Positions 17,331 to 28,723 of a stretch of DNA of 64,000 nt are shown here, in pieces. The notes beneath the pieces are model-generated. The model was given only the letters and a program-made list of their open reading frames with translations. It ran no database searches and had not been told where the DNA came from. The position numbers and the translations under genes were made by a program. Positions within the stretch are counted from its first letter, which is position 1. Each line of letters starts with the position of its first letter. Origin of the DNA: Pseudoalteromonas shioyasakiensis (GTDB taxonomy: Bacteria; Pseudomonadota; Gammaproteobacteria; Enterobacterales; Alteromonadaceae); NCBI RefSeq assembly GCF_022398475.1, contig NZ_JAKEVM010000001.1, forward strand, positions 1 to 64,000, in the 5' to 3' direction.

Positions 17331-18302
17331 TTAGAGAACTCCTGCTTTTAATAGGTCTTGCATATTAAGGGCACCAATTGGCGTATTACTTTGATCTACC
17401 ACAATTAAACCATTGATACGTTTACGTTCCATAATGTTTAAAGCTTCGGCTGCAAGCATGTCAGGGCGAGCAGTTGTACATGAACGGGTCATCACTTGGC
17501 TAATTGCAGTGCTATGGATATCGATGCGCTGTTCTAAAATACGGCGTAAGTCACCATCAGTGAATAATCCGACTAACTTTTTGTCTGCTCCGATTACAGC
17601 GGTCATACCAAGGCCTTTGGCTGACATTTCGATTAGTGCGTCTTTAATGCTTTGGGTTTCGCTAACGATTGGTGTGGCGTCGCCTGCGTGCATCACATCA
17701 TCTAATGTAAGCAATAAACGTTTACCTAAGCTGCCACCCGGGTGTGAAAGCGCAAAGTCATCGGCTGTGAAACCACGGGTTTCAAGTAATGCAACCGCCA
17801 TTGCATCGCCCATAACCAAGGTTGCAGTAGTACTTGCAGTTGGCGCAAGGCCTAACGGACATGCCTCTTGGCTTACTTTAATGCACACATGAACATCAGA
17901 CAGTTTTGCCATGGTTGAGTCTGGGTTGCCTGTTAGTGAAATCATCTTTGCGCCAATGCGCTTAATAACAGGGATAATGCTGAGTACTTCGCTGGTCTCA
18001 CCTGAGTTCGAAATACACATCACCACATCATCACGGGTGATCATGCCTAAATCACCGTGGCTTGCTTCGCCAGGGTGAACAAAAAATGCAGGTGTGCCAG
18101 TACTTGCAAGGGTCGCCGCAATTTTATTACCAACGTGGCCTGACTTGCCCATACCAATCACAATAATACGACCTGTACATTGGAACATTAATTGGCAAGC
18201 GCTATCGAAATCTTGATTTATATATTGCTCAATTTCTTGTAAAGCTTGTGCTTCAATTTCGAGTACGCGCTTACCCTGCGCGATAAAGCTAGGTTGTGTC
18301 AT
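17331..18302 (-). CDS. kdsD: Arabinose-5-phosphate isomerase KdsD
   Basis: 323 residues. SIS domain (about 40-175) with GMGKSGHVGNKIAATLASTG, then two CBS domains (about 205-320). It converts ribulose-5-phosphate to arabinose-5-phosphate, the first step of Kdo synthesis. It lies 3 bases from both kdsC and yrbG, in the standard operon order. Confidence 0.97.
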   Translation of the reverse strand: MTQPSFIAQGKRVLEIEAQALQEIEQYINQDFDSACQLMFQCTGRIIVIGMGKSGHVGNKIAATLASTGTPAFFVHPGEASHGDLGMITRDDVVMCISNSGETSEVLSIIPVIKRIGAKMISLTGNPDSTMAKLSDVHVCIKVSQEACPLGLAPTASTTATLVMGDAMAVALLETRGFTADDFALSHPGGSLGKRLLLTLDDVMHAGDATPIVSETQSIKDALIEMSAKGLGMTAVIGADKKLVGLFTDGDLRRILEQRIDIHSTAISQVMTRSCTTARPDMLAAEALNIMERKRINGLIVVDQSNTPIGALNMQDLLKAGVL

Positions 18303-18305
18303 TAA

Positions 18306-19274
18306 TTATCCTACTTGGCTGAAAATATAGCCCTGATATGCAATAAATGCGACTAACAAGAAGCCACCTTCTACTCTATTGATACGACGAGCACCTTTAA
18401 AGTTCAATGACATGGCAATCAACACAATCGTTGCTGCAATCATGATAAGTGCATCGCGGTTTGCCGCAGAAGGGTCAATAATTGACGGATTGATAATACC
18501 TGCAAGTGGTAATACGGCGAGTAAATTGAAAATGTTTGAGCCAACGATATTCCCGAGCGCTAAATCGTCTTCGTTCTTTAATACCCCAGCAATACAGGCT
18601 GCCAGCTCTGGTAGGCTGGTACCAATAGCAATTATGGTTAAACCTATTACAAGGTCTGATAGACCAAAATATTTCGCAATATCAACGGCTGATTCAACTA
18701 AAAAGTGTGAACTAATTGGTAATAAAATCATGCCGATGACTAACCAAAATACGGCAGATTTGGTACTGACATCATTCGGAACATCTTCACATGCTTCGCT
18801 GACGAATGGGTCATCTTGGTTTTTAGCACGCAGAGAAACAATAACTAAACCACCAATAAACACAGCAAAAGCAATCATCAAGGCAATGCCTTCAGCGAAC
18901 GAAAAATAGTTATCTGAGAACACATACCAAGCGGCTACTGAGATTAACAGTACCAGTGGCATTTCGCGTTTAAGTGTCATTGAAGATACTGAAAGAGGGC
19001 GTAGTAAAGCTGTGACACCAAGTACAAGTAAGATGTTAGTAATGTTAGAGCCGACCGCATTACCTACCGCAGTATCTGTTTTATCAGCAAGTGCTGCCGA
19101 TGCAGATACCATCATTTCAGGGGCTGATGAGCCCATAGCAACAACGGTTAAACCAATGATTAGGGTGGGGATCCCCATATTTTTTGCGAGTGCAGCCGCC
19201 CCATAAACAAACCGATCGGCACTCCAAACGAGTGCAGCAAAACCAATAATTAAAATGACAAAAGAAGTCACCAT
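18306..19274 (-). CDS. yrbG: YrbG-type calcium/sodium antiporter
   Basis: 322 residues, about ten transmembrane helices in two inverted halves. Each half has the alpha-repeat of the Ca2+:cation antiporter family (GSSAPEMMVSASA and GTSLPELAACIAG) with the ion-binding Glu. First gene of the kdsD-kdsC-lptCAB operon and divergent from mlaF, as in E. coli. Confidence 0.94.
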   Translation of the reverse strand: MVTSFVILIIGFAALVWSADRFVYGAAALAKNMGIPTLIIGLTVVAMGSSAPEMMVSASAALADKTDTAVGNAVGSNITNILLVLGVTALLRPLSVSSMTLKREMPLVLLISVAAWYVFSDNYFSFAEGIALMIAFAVFIGGLVIVSLRAKNQDDPFVSEACEDVPNDVSTKSAVFWLVIGMILLPISSHFLVESAVDIAKYFGLSDLVIGLTIIAIGTSLPELAACIAGVLKNEDDLALGNIVGSNIFNLLAVLPLAGIINPSIIDPSAANRDALIMIAATIVLIAMSLNFKGARRINRVEGGFLLVAFIAYQGYIFSQVG

Positions 19275-19522
19275 TGTGATACGCCAACATTACTTATACA
19301 GATGACTGCAAATAGTAACAAAAGCGAACCTGAAAGTATAAGTAAAAGAATGGGCTGGCGAGCATAAAGCGTGCTTAGCAAGGAAACTAAATTTCAGGTG
19401 TCGTTAAGCTCTTTGCAGCTAGCTTTAGAATTTATTGATAGAAAATATTACAAAATTTTACGATTTGTTTTTTCCATCTTGACTAAAAAACCCTTAAAAT
19501 GGCAAAACTAGTGAAAAACGTT

Positions 19523-20341
19523 ATGGAGAGCGACTTGTCGCAATCAATAGTAGAAATCAAGGATGTAACCTTTTCACGGGGCGATAGAATCATATATAAA
19601 AATATGAGTTTTAACATTCCGAAAGGCAAGATTACCGCTATCATGGGACCAAGCGGCATTGGTAAAACCACCATGTTACGCTTAATTGGCGGTCAGCTTA
19701 AGCCTGATTCTGGTGACATTTTATTTGAAGGCAACAGCATTCCTGGCATGACTCGCAAGGAACTTTATGCTGCCCGCACCAAAATGAGTATGCTGTTTCA
19801 AAGTGGCGCTTTATTTACCGATATGTCAGTGTTTGACAATATCGCCTTTCCTTTGCGCGAGCATACTCAACTCAGCGAAGATTTAATTCGTCTTGTCGTT
19901 TTAATGAAATTACAAGCTGTCGGTTTACGTGGTGCGCAAGACTTAATGCCGTCTGAGCTTTCTGGTGGTATGGCTCGCCGTGCTGCTTTAGCGCGTTCAA
20001 TTGCTCTTGATCCAGAGCTTATTATGTACGATGAACCATTTGCTGGCCAAGACCCTATCTCTATGGGTGTGTTAGTTAAGCTAATAAAATCACTGAATGA
20101 GGTGCTAGGTTTATCATCACTTATTGTGACCCATGATGTAACAGAGGTGATGAGCATTGCTGATCACGTGATCATCATTGCTGATCAAGGGGTGATAGGC
20201 GAAGGTTCACCAGAGCAAATGCAAAACCATGAATCTGAGCTTGTGCAACAGTTCTTAAATGGTTTATCGGATGGTCCTGTACCATTCCATTTCCCAGCTC
20301 CTGCGTATGATGATGAATTACTAGGAGTGCATAATGCTTGA
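19523..20341 (+). CDS. mlaF: Phospholipid transport ATPase MlaF
   Basis: 272 residues from the chosen start. ABC ATPase with Walker A GPSGIGKT, signature [15 protein letters not shown], Walker [14 protein letters not shown] and switch His in IVTHD. It drives MlaFEDB lipid movement between inner membrane and MlaC, maintaining outer-membrane asymmetry. An in-frame ATG at 19499 would add 8 residues; neither start has a clear ribosome-binding site, but 19523 (MESDLSQS) gives the usual family N-terminus. A TTGACT sequence at 19479-19484 may be a -35 element. Confidence 0.95.
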   Translation: MESDLSQSIVEIKDVTFSRGDRIIYKNMSFNIPKGKITAIMGPSGIGKTTMLRLIGGQLKPDSGDILFEGNSIPGMTRKELYAARTKMSMLFQSGALFTDMSVFDNIAFPLREHTQLSEDLIRLVVLMKLQAVGLRGAQDLMPSELSGGMARRAALARSIALDPELIMYDEPFAGQDPISMGVLVKLIKSLNEVLGLSSLIVTHDVTEVMSIADHVIIIADQGVIGEGSPEQMQNHESELVQQFLNGLSDGPVPFHFPAPAYDDELLGVHNA

Positions 20342-21113
20342 TCTATTCCAGAAGTTAGGTCACAAAACATTAGGGCGCTTTGCCGCGCTTGGTCGTTCAA
20401 CTCAGATGCTGTTTGGTGCACTCGTTAATGTGCCGAACTTCAAAAAAGGCACGCCTTTACTTGTTCGCCAATTATATATGGTGGGCTCGCAATCTCTTTT
20501 AATCATTATGGTGTCAGGCTTATTCATCGGTATGGTGCTCGCCCTGCAGGGTTACACCGTATTAGTAGGCTATGGTGCTGAAGATAGCTTAGGGCCTTTA
20601 GTGGCATTGAGCTTATTACGGGAGTTAGGCCCTGTAGTAACTGCGTTACTGTTTGCAGGCCGCGCCGGCAGTGCACTTACTGCTGAAATTGGTTTAATGA
20701 AAGCAACCGAGCAATTATCAAGTTTAGAAATGATGGCGATTGATCCACTTAAACGCATTATTGCACCGCGTTTTTGGGCTGGTTTTATCAGTATGCCATT
20801 ACTTGCATTAATATTTTCTGCGGTTGCTATTATCGGCGCTCATTTAGTGGGTGTTGATTGGCTTGGTGTTGATTCAGGAAGCTTCTGGTCAATCATGCAA
20901 GCGCAAGTGTCGTTTCAACAAGATATTGTGAACGGCATGATTAAGAGTTTTGTATTCGCCATGATTGTGACCTGGATTGCACTTTACAAAGGCTATGACT
21001 GTGTTCCTACATCTGAGGGGATCAGTAAAGCGACAACAGAAACCGTTGTGCACTCGTCATTGGCAGTATTAGGTTTTGACTTTATTTTAACAGCGGTAAT
21101 GTTTACCAGCTAA
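20334..21113 (+). CDS. mlaE: Phospholipid transport permease MlaE
   Basis: 259 residues with about five or six membrane segments of the MlaE/ABC-permease family, including the conserved [33 protein letters not shown] region (parts at about 85-120). It forms the membrane core of MlaFEDB. Its start overlaps the mlaF stop by 8 bases. Confidence 0.96.
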   Translation: MLDLFQKLGHKTLGRFAALGRSTQMLFGALVNVPNFKKGTPLLVRQLYMVGSQSLLIIMVSGLFIGMVLALQGYTVLVGYGAEDSLGPLVALSLLRELGPVVTALLFAGRAGSALTAEIGLMKATEQLSSLEMMAIDPLKRIIAPRFWAGFISMPLLALIFSAVAIIGAHLVGVDWLGVDSGSFWSIMQAQVSFQQDIVNGMIKSFVFAMIVTWIALYKGYDCVPTSEGISKATTETVVHSSLAVLGFDFILTAVMFTS

Positions 21114-21126
21114 TTAGGGTATAAAG

Positions 21127-21675
21127 ATGAATTCACGGAAATTAGAAATATTAGTTGGCTTTTTTGTAGCCCTTGGTATCGCTGCATTTGCATTATTAGC
21201 ATTTAAAGTTGCGAATGCCGGCATTAGTGGTAGTGGTGAGACTTACCAACTGAACGCAAAGTTTGAAAACATTGGTTCTTTAAAAGCACGTGCGCCGATT
21301 AAAGTAGGTGGTGTAGTTGTTGGCCGAGTTGAATCAATCTTTATTCACCCAAAAGAGTTTGTGCCTGTGGTAAATATGGCGATTGATGCAAATTACTTAT
21401 GTAAGTTTTCAGACACAACATCAATCTCTATTTTGACATCAGGTATTTTAGGTGAGCAGTACTTAGGCATTAACCCTGTTATTGCCCCTGAATCTGCTGA
21501 GCAACGCTGTATGGGTGAAGATGTAACAGCAAGTGAGCATGATACAGATCTAGATGATCTATTTGGTGTTGAAAGCAAAGCGCTTGCAGATGGTGACTAC
21601 ATTACTGATACAAAATCAGCGCTTGTTTTAGAAGAGTTAATCGGTCAGTTCTTATTCAACCAGGGTGGTGAATAA
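21127..21675 (+). CDS. mlaD: Phospholipid transport MCE-domain protein MlaD
   Basis: 182 residues. One N-terminal transmembrane helix (about 7-28), then an MCE domain (about 40-120) with FENIGSLKARAPIKVGGVVVGRV, and a short C-terminal region. It forms a periplasmic hexameric ring that channels phospholipid between MlaE and MlaC. It starts 13 bases after mlaE. Confidence 0.95.
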   Translation: MNSRKLEILVGFFVALGIAAFALLAFKVANAGISGSGETYQLNAKFENIGSLKARAPIKVGGVVVGRVESIFIHPKEFVPVVNMAIDANYLCKFSDTTSISILTSGILGEQYLGINPVIAPESAEQRCMGEDVTASEHDTDLDDLFGVESKALADGDYITDTKSALVLEELIGQFLFNQGGE

Positions 21676-21677
21676 TT

Positions 21678-22355
21678 ATGTTTAAGAAGTTTTTATTATG
21701 TATTGCTGTGCTGTTTAGCCTAAACGCACAAGCCGCTGAACCTAAGGTTGATTTAAAAGACCCGTACAAAATGGTTCGTACAGTGTCAGATAATACTTTT
21801 GCACGTATTACCAAAGACCAACCTCTTATCGCGAAAGACAAAGAGCATCTTCGCGTTATTGTAGAAGAAGAGCTAATGCCTTACATTGACTACAAGTATG
21901 CTGCACTGCGCGTACTAGGTAATCACGTGTCAAAGGTGCGTGCTATCGAAGATAAAGAGGAAAAAGCGAAAGCGATTAAAGAGTTACAACGCTTCATTGA
22001 GGTTTTTCAAAAGTATTTAATTGCTACTTACGCAGGTGTGTTTACTCAATACACTAATCAAAGCGTTGAGTTTGCTCCGCCTCAGCCTTTCAAAGGCCAA
22101 GATGTGGTGGTTGTTAAAACTAAGATTGTTGAAGCCGGTAAACCTGATATCAGAATCGACTTTAAAGTACGTGAAGACCGCAGTGGTGACTGGGGCGCGT
22201 ACGATATGATCGCAGAAGGTATTAGTTTGCTTGATGCTAAACAAAGTGAATTACAAGGTATTTTACGCCAACATGGTCTAGATTATGTAAGTGACTTACT
22301 AGAGCAGAAGAGCCAACTGCCAGTGCAATTTAGAGGTGATGGTGGCGATGAGTAA
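21678..22355 (+). CDS. mlaC: Periplasmic phospholipid carrier MlaC
   Basis: 225 residues with a signal peptide (1-19, ending AQA) and the MlaC/Ttg2D fold (DLLEQKSQLP near the C-terminus). It shuttles phospholipid between the MlaA-porin complex and MlaFEDB. It begins 2 bases after mlaD. No mlaA is in this window. Confidence 0.95.
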   Translation: MFKKFLLCIAVLFSLNAQAAEPKVDLKDPYKMVRTVSDNTFARITKDQPLIAKDKEHLRVIVEEELMPYIDYKYAALRVLGNHVSKVRAIEDKEEKAKAIKELQRFIEVFQKYLIATYAGVFTQYTNQSVEFAPPQPFKGQDVVVVKTKIVEAGKPDIRIDFKVREDRSGDWGAYDMIAEGISLLDAKQSELQGILRQHGLDYVSDLLEQKSQLPVQFRGDGGDE

Positions 22356-22641
22356 AGTCGAGATTACTCAACTTGAAGATAACCAGTTTCGAGTCAGTGG
22401 CGAACTGACTCGAAATTCAATTGGCCGTGAACGCCTTCTGAACGCCAAGCCAGATTCTAGCCATAAAACATGGTATTTTGACCTTTCTGGGCTATCTAGG
22501 GTTGACACAGCGGGCTTAGCTTGGTTAATTCACTCTTTCGCAGAATTAAAGCAGCAAGGTATTCACCTTGAACTGCAAAATAGCCCTGAACAATTGCAAA
22601 ATTTAATGCAATTGGGTCAGGTCACAAACTTATTTGAGTGA
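22348..22641 (+). CDS. mlaB: STAS-domain protein MlaB
   Basis: About 97 residues from ATG 22348, a STAS domain with the conserved [18 protein letters not shown] segment that contacts MlaF. It stabilises MlaF in the MlaFEDB complex. The start overlaps the mlaC stop by 8 bases; GAGG at 22333-22336 serves as ribosome-binding site. An upstream GTG at 22336 in the same frame is less well placed. Confidence 0.93.
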   Translation: MSKVEITQLEDNQFRVSGELTRNSIGRERLLNAKPDSSHKTWYFDLSGLSRVDTAGLAWLIHSFAELKQQGIHLELQNSPEQLQNLMQLGQVTNLFE

Positions 22642-22646
22642 GATTT

Positions 22647-22904
22647 ATGGAAACAAGCCAAGTCGAAACGTTATTACGCGACGAACTAAAACTAGATGAA
22701 GTGATTGTTAAAGCAAATGGTAGCCACTACGAAGTGATTGCTGTTGGTGAGTGTTTTGATGGTTTATCTCGCGTGAAGAAGCAACAGTTGGTTTATGCTC
22801 CGTTAATGTCAACAATCTCAGACGGTACAATCCACGCTGTATCTATTAAAGCGTTCACACCGACTGAATGGAAACGCGAACAAAAATTTATTTTACCTCA
22901 ATAG
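22647..22904 (+). CDS. ibaG: BolA-family protein IbaG
   Basis: About 85 residues of the BolA/IbaG fold ([26 protein letters not shown]), with a conserved His in [11 protein letters not shown]. IbaG binds Fe-S clusters with monothiol glutaredoxin and in Vibrio supports envelope integrity. It lies between mlaB and murA, its usual place. The start at ATG 22647 is preferred over the in-frame GTG at 22638. Confidence 0.93.
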   Translation: METSQVETLLRDELKLDEVIVKANGSHYEVIAVGECFDGLSRVKKQQLVYAPLMSTISDGTIHAVSIKAFTPTEWKREQKFILPQ

Positions 22905-24179
<1,275 letters not shown>

Positions 24180-24195
24180 TCGCTAAGACTTATAT

Positions 24196-24226
24196 AAAAG
24201 GCCTAACATCAGTTAGGCCTTTTTTA
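24196..24226 (+). terminator. Rho-independent terminator after murA
   Basis: AAAAGGCCTAAC (24196-24207) pairs with GTTAGGCCTTTT (24212-24223) around an ATCA loop, followed by a T run. It is also placed to stop degS transcripts only upstream of their end, so it serves murA. Confidence 0.9.
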
Positions 24227-24246
24227 TATCTGTGTTGTTTCAGTAA

Positions 24247-25353
24247 CTACTGCTCGTCTTCGAGTTCAGCAACAGTTACCATCACTTTTAAGACTTTACC
24301 ATCGCGGTAAATCTCAAATTCAAGCTCTTTACCTGGTTCTGTATTCGCAAGTTTCTCGAGCACTTGTTGTGGGTTGGCTACAGGAATACCGCCAATTTTG
24401 ATTACAATGTCAGTTTCTCTGATGCCTGCTTTCCAAGCTGGGCCAAATGGATCAAGTTGAGAAATACGCATGCCTGCAACAGGTGTAAAGCTATCGCTTA
24501 CATCTTTGCCCGTGCTATCAATACCTGTGCCACTGAAGCCTAAATAGCCACGAACGACACGACCATGTTTGATTAGCTTATCCATCACATCTTTGGCAAT
24601 CGAGTAAGGTACCGCAAAAAAGATACCCTGAATATCGAGATTTTCATGAGTTTTAAATTGTGCCGAGGTAATACCGACTAAGTCACCTCGTGAATTGACT
24701 AACGCGCCACCTGAGTTACCTACGTTAATCGCAGCATCCATCTGTAACAGGCTGCTGTAAGGGCTATCGATTAAGTTTTGTTTACCCGTCGCACTGATTA
24801 TACCTTGGGTAATGGTTTGGCCTAAGTTAAGCGGGTTTCCAATCGCTAAAACAACATCACCAACACGTGGCTTAAATTTATCATTTACTGGAATTTTTGG
24901 TAAATGCTCAGCGCTGATCTTTAATAGCGCTAAATCTGTTTGAGTATCAAAACCAATCACTTGTACATCATAAAAGCGACGGCCATCAGCCAGCGTGACG
25001 ATAATGAGATCGGCATTTTTAATTACATGGTAGTTAGTCAGAATATAGCCGTCTTGGGTCATGATCACACCAGAGCCAAGAGCTTGAACGGTGTTTTGGC
25101 GTTTATAGCGCGGTTGATTGGAAATGCTTTCTGAAAAAATAGTAACAACCGACGGTGCTGCTTTTTGCACTGCATCAGCAAAGCTCATGTGCTCTGATGA
25201 TATCGCCGCAGGTAAATTCATATCTGGTAACAGTGTGGTACGAAGGCTTGGGCTAAATAACACCACTAAAAAGGCAATGCCTAAACCGGTGAAAAGCGGA
25301 GGAAGGATAAATTTAAAAAGTTTTAGCACAGTATTCTTATTATCAGTGAGCAA
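24247..25353 (-). CDS. degS: Site-1 serine protease DegS
   Basis: 368 residues. One N-terminal membrane anchor (about 12-33), a trypsin-like domain with the triad in TNYHVIKNA, DTQTDLALLK and GNSGGALVNS, and one PDZ domain (about 265-360). DegS senses unfolded porin C-termini through PDZ and cleaves RseA to release sigma-E. It lies downstream of degQ with a terminator between them, so it is probably transcribed separately. Confidence 0.95.
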   Translation of the reverse strand: MLTDNKNTVLKLFKFILPPLFTGLGIAFLVVLFSPSLRTTLLPDMNLPAAISSEHMSFADAVQKAAPSVVTIFSESISNQPRYKRQNTVQALGSGVIMTQDGYILTNYHVIKNADLIIVTLADGRRFYDVQVIGFDTQTDLALLKISAEHLPKIPVNDKFKPRVGDVVLAIGNPLNLGQTITQGIISATGKQNLIDSPYSSLLQMDAAINVGNSGGALVNSRGDLVGITSAQFKTHENLDIQGIFFAVPYSIAKDVMDKLIKHGRVVRGYLGFSGTGIDSTGKDVSDSFTPVAGMRISQLDPFGPAWKAGIRETDIVIKIGGIPVANPQQVLEKLANTEPGKELEFEIYRDGKVLKVMVTVAELEDEQ

Positions 25354-25372
25354 TCCCTTAATGATGGCACAA

Positions 25373-25408
25373 AAAAAATAACAGCGGCAAGCACCGCTGT
25401 TATTTTTT
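25373..25408 (-). terminator. Terminator between degQ and degS
   Basis: Long stem AAAAAATAACAGCGG (25373-25387) with CCGCTGTTATTTTTT (25394-25408) around a 6-base loop. A- and T-tracts on both sides make it work in either direction. It follows the degQ stop by about 20 bases on the minus strand. Confidence 0.88.
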
Positions 25409-25427
25409 CATGATTTATCAACTAGGT

Positions 25428-26780
25428 TTACTGGATCAGTACGAAAATAAGCTCTCTACCGCGCTTAACACCTAGTACGATGTTACCTTTGGTATTTTCG
25501 ATGATCTTATTCATGTCGCGAATTGTTTCAACGCGTTGACGGTTAACTTGCATGATCACGTCACCTTCTTCAAGGCCAACGCGAGCAGCAGGAGAACGTG
25601 CTTGCACGCCGGTTACTTCAACACCTTTACCATCACTCTTCTGAGTGTTTTCTAATGTTGCACCTTGGAAAGCTGGGTGTGTCTCTTCGCCTGCGGCAGT
25701 TGTGGCTGATGCACCATCGAGCGTGACATTAACAGTTTTAACTTTGCCATCTCGGTAAATGCCCAGTTTTACTTTTTTGCCCTCACCAAGTGTAGCAATT
25801 TTACTGCGTAGTTCATGGAAGCCACTAATTTCGGTGCCATCAACGCTAATAATTACATCACCGGCTTTGATACCCGCTTTACTTGCTGCGGTATCATCCA
25901 TTACTTGCATAACGTAAGCGCCTTGCTTCACGTCGAGTTGTTGTGCTTTAGCAAGGCCTGCATCAAGTGGGCGACCCGAAATACCTAGCGAACCGCGACG
26001 TACTTCGCCGTGTTCGATAATTTGGTCAACAAGGTTTTTCATCATAGTAGATGGAATTGCAAAGCCAATGCCCACGTTACCGCCAGATGCACCTAAGATA
26101 GCGGTGTTGATACCAATCAGCTCACCATTAAGGTTAACTAACGCGCCGCCTGAGTTACCTTGGTTGATAGCTGCATCGGTTTGAATAAAGTCTTCATAAC
26201 CTTCTATATTTAAACCGCTACGGCCAAGGGCACTGACGATACCTGATGTTACTGTGTGACTTAAACCAAATGGATTACCAATGGCAACAGCAAAATCACC
26301 TACACGTAACTGATCCGAATCGGCAATTTTAAGCGCGGTTAAGTCCTCTGCATCAATTTGCAATAAGGCAATATCTGATTCTTTGTCGCTACCGATTTTA
26401 GTTGCTTCATATTCGCGACCATCTTCTAAGGTCACCACCATTTTTTCGGCATCTTCGATAACATGGTTATTGGTTACCACGTAACCTTCGTCTGCATCAA
26501 TGATCACACCTGAGCCTAGGCCACTAAATTCACGCTTTTGACTGCCACCACGAGGAACACCAAAAAAGTCATCAAAAGGAGTCGCACGGCGGCGAACTTC
26601 TTTAGAGCCTGACACTTGAATACTCACCACTCCCGGTGTGATCTGTTCAAGCATAGGTGCTAGGGTTGGCAATTGTTGACCATTTACAGCAACAGGAAGT
26701 TTTGCCATTGAAATTGCAGGACTTAATAATAAGCTAGAAGATAAAATAGCAGCACTGATAACAGATAATTTCATTTTCAT
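25428..26780 (-). CDS. degQ: Periplasmic serine protease/chaperone DegQ (DegP family)
   Basis: 450 residues. Signal peptide (about 1-26, ending SMA), trypsin-like domain with the triad in TNNHVIEDA, DKESDIALLQ and GNSGGALVNLNG, then two PDZ domains (about 255-345 and 360-450). The LA loop is of moderate length, nearer DegQ than DegP. It degrades or refolds misfolded envelope proteins. The degQ-degS pairing is conserved in gammaproteobacteria. Confidence 0.95.
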   Translation of the reverse strand: MKMKLSVISAAILSSSLLLSPAISMAKLPVAVNGQQLPTLAPMLEQITPGVVSIQVSGSKEVRRRATPFDDFFGVPRGGSQKREFSGLGSGVIIDADEGYVVTNNHVIEDAEKMVVTLEDGREYEATKIGSDKESDIALLQIDAEDLTALKIADSDQLRVGDFAVAIGNPFGLSHTVTSGIVSALGRSGLNIEGYEDFIQTDAAINQGNSGGALVNLNGELIGINTAILGASGGNVGIGFAIPSTMMKNLVDQIIEHGEVRRGSLGISGRPLDAGLAKAQQLDVKQGAYVMQVMDDTAASKAGIKAGDVIISVDGTEISGFHELRSKIATLGEGKKVKLGIYRDGKVKTVNVTLDGASATTAAGEETHPAFQGATLENTQKSDGKGVEVTGVQARSPAARVGLEEGDVIMQVNRQRVETIRDMNKIIENTKGNIVLGVKRGRELIFVLIQ

Positions 26781-26819
26781 AGTCTGGGTTTACTCCACTT
26801 CAGAGATAAAGCAAAAACT

Positions 26820-26846
26820 AAAAAGGGCTGCATAAGCAGCCCTTTT
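26820..26846 (-). terminator. Terminator after zapG
   Basis: AAAAGGGCTGC (from 26821) pairs with GCAGCCCTTTT around ATAA, with A/T tracts on both sides. It lies between zapG and degQ on the minus strand. Confidence 0.85.
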
Positions 26847-26903
26847 CTTGGTTTAGATATAAAGCTGTTATATCTAAAGACTATGGGGTCAAAAAAAAGT
26901 TCA

Positions 26904-27347
26904 TCAAGAGGCTTTAGAATGTTCTGAAACTTTCTCTGAGCCAGTGAACAAGCCCGTTTCACCAACAACATAGTCAGCAGGCTGAGCTTCGGCACTTGAA
27001 CGATCGCCTCTGCGGTCTTGTAATGAGTTTTGTAATTGCTCAGTCGTTTCTTTAGAAAAGAACGGCTCATTTGGATGCTGTTTTTTATCAGCAAGTAGTA
27101 GTTTATTTGTTTCTTCTACATGGTTCAGTAGCTGGTCGTAGTTATCTTTCATTTTAGATACTAGCTTACCTGTGCTCGCTAGATGATCAGCTACATCTTG
27201 ACGATATTGTTCAAGCGCATTGTTAGCTTGCTCGACTTGTTGTTCTAGTTCGTCTTGCTTAAATTGTTTTTTGGTTACAAAAGCACCAATGAAGAATGCT
27301 GAAATTGCAACGATGATTAGAATACCTATCCAGGTAATTGTGCCCAT
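26904..27347 (-). CDS. zapG: ZapG (YhcB, DUF1043) cell-envelope/division protein
   Basis: 147 residues. An N-terminal transmembrane helix (about 3-22) is followed by a coiled coil (about 25-95) and a disordered acidic tail, the layout of YhcB/ZapG. The family links cell division and envelope synthesis. It is divergent from zapE, as in E. coli (yhcB/zapE). Confidence 0.9.
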   Translation of the reverse strand: MGTITWIGILIIVAISAFFIGAFVTKKQFKQDELEQQVEQANNALEQYRQDVADHLASTGKLVSKMKDNYDQLLNHVEETNKLLLADKKQHPNEPFFSKETTEQLQNSLQDRRGDRSSAEAQPADYVVGETGLFTGSEKVSEHSKAS

Positions 27348-27525
27348 AAATCTACCCCTTTGGGAAAAAATAACAAAAACAAATGCTTTAAAAGCATTTA
27401 TAGTCCAATCATTATTAAAATATGCTTAATTTGATTGTGAAATCATACTGCGGGCTAATATACCCTGAGATACGATGCGTGTTAATATACTGTGCAAATT
27501 TAACTGTGTTTTATTGTAACGACCT

Positions 27526-28614
27526 ATGACTCCTTGGCAGAAATACCAACAAGATTTACAACGTGAAGACTTTGTACATGATGCAGCGCAAGAAAATGCA
27601 GTGCGCCATTTGCAAAGACTCTATGATGACCTAACGGCAGACAAACCGGCCGCGAAGGGGTGGTTTGCCAAACTATTCTCTAAAGATAGCACGCCAAGTA
27701 TAAAAGGGCTGTATTTTTGGGGTGGAGTAGGTAGAGGTAAGACCTATTTAGTTGATACTTTCTACGAAGCTTTACCTACTGATCGTAAGATGCGTGTGCA
27801 CTTTCACCGTTTTATGCATCGCGTGCATGATGAGCTGAAAAAGTTAAAAAATACCAGTAATCCATTAAATGTGGTTGCAGATATCTTTAAATCAGAAACA
27901 GACATTATCTGTTTCGATGAATTTTTTGTGCAAGATATCACTGATGCAATGCTACTAGGTGGTTTGATGGAAGCATTATTTGAACGCGGTATTGTGCTGG
28001 TTGCGACATCAAACATCGTGCCTGATGAGCTATATCGAAACGGTTTACAACGTGCGCGTTTCTTACCAGCAATAGAACTGGTAAAAGCCAATACCGAAAT
28101 TGTTAATGTTGATTCGGGGGTTGATTATCGCTTACGTACCCTTGAGCAAGCCGAAATTTTCCATAGTCCGCTTGATAAGCAAGCTGATGATAATTTATTT
28201 GAATACTTCGATAAGTTGTCACCTGAGCCGGGTGTGCTCGATAAAGAAATTGAAATTGAAGGGCGGATGATCAAAACCCGTAAAGTGTCTGACTGTATTG
28301 CTATGTTTGAGTTTAGTGAACTATGTGAAACAGCCCGCAGCCAAGTTGATTACATGGAAATAAGCCGACTTTATAACACGGTGATTTTGTCTAACGTAAA
28401 ATCATTAGGCCAAGCCAATGATGATGCCGCACGTCGTTTTATCGCGTTAGTGGATGAATTCTACGAGCGTCATGTAACGCTGATTATTTCTGCTGAAAAG
28501 CCAATAACCGAGCTATATAGCGAAGGTAACTTAAATTTTGAATTTAAGCGTTGTATTAGCCGACTACAAGAAATGCAATCGCTAGAGTATTTAGCAAAAG
28601 AGCATCTAGCGTAG
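27526..28614 (+). CDS. zapE: Cell division ATPase ZapE (AFG1 family)
   Basis: 362 residues. AFG1-type AAA ATPase with Walker A GGVGRGKT (about residues 66-73) and Walker B IICFDEFFVQD. ZapE reduces Z-ring stability in late division in E. coli. Single gene. Its stop is followed immediately by the heptamer-repeat region. Confidence 0.95.
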   Translation: MTPWQKYQQDLQREDFVHDAAQENAVRHLQRLYDDLTADKPAAKGWFAKLFSKDSTPSIKGLYFWGGVGRGKTYLVDTFYEALPTDRKMRVHFHRFMHRVHDELKKLKNTSNPLNVVADIFKSETDIICFDEFFVQDITDAMLLGGLMEALFERGIVLVATSNIVPDELYRNGLQRARFLPAIELVKANTEIVNVDSGVDYRLRTLEQAEIFHSPLDKQADDNLFEYFDKLSPEPGVLDKEIEIEGRMIKTRKVSDCIAMFEFSELCETARSQVDYMEISRLYNTVILSNVKSLGQANDDAARRFIALVDEFYERHVTLIISAEKPITELYSEGNLNFEFKRCISRLQEMQSLEYLAKEHLA

Positions 28615-28616
28615 TA

Positions 28617-28660
28617 GAGCTGTCAGCCTTCAGCCGTCAGTTTTTAGCTGATCGAGATAG
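28617..28660. repeat. Degenerate heptamer repeat, copy A
   Basis: 44 bases, 40 of them identical to 29927-29970, in direct orientation. They split into imperfect heptamers starting AGC (AGCTGTC, AGCCTTC, AGCCGTC, then AGCTGAT). The last unit equals the core of the perfect array at 28724. The copy starts 2 bases after the zapE stop. Confidence 0.7.
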
Positions 28661-28723
28661 TGGTTTAGTTTTTATGTTTTTAACCACAATAGCTTTACAT
28701 TTATTTCTCTGGTTTTATGTTTT

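Noticed and set aside
17413-17892. Long plus-strand frame (about 159 residues) antisense to kdsD
   Set aside because: Shadow of a strongly conserved gene in the opposite strand; Ser/Ala/Arg-rich composition with no domain.
18379-18909. Long plus-strand frame (about 176 residues) antisense to yrbG
   Set aside because: Shadow of the antiporter gene; no start signal and no recognisable protein.
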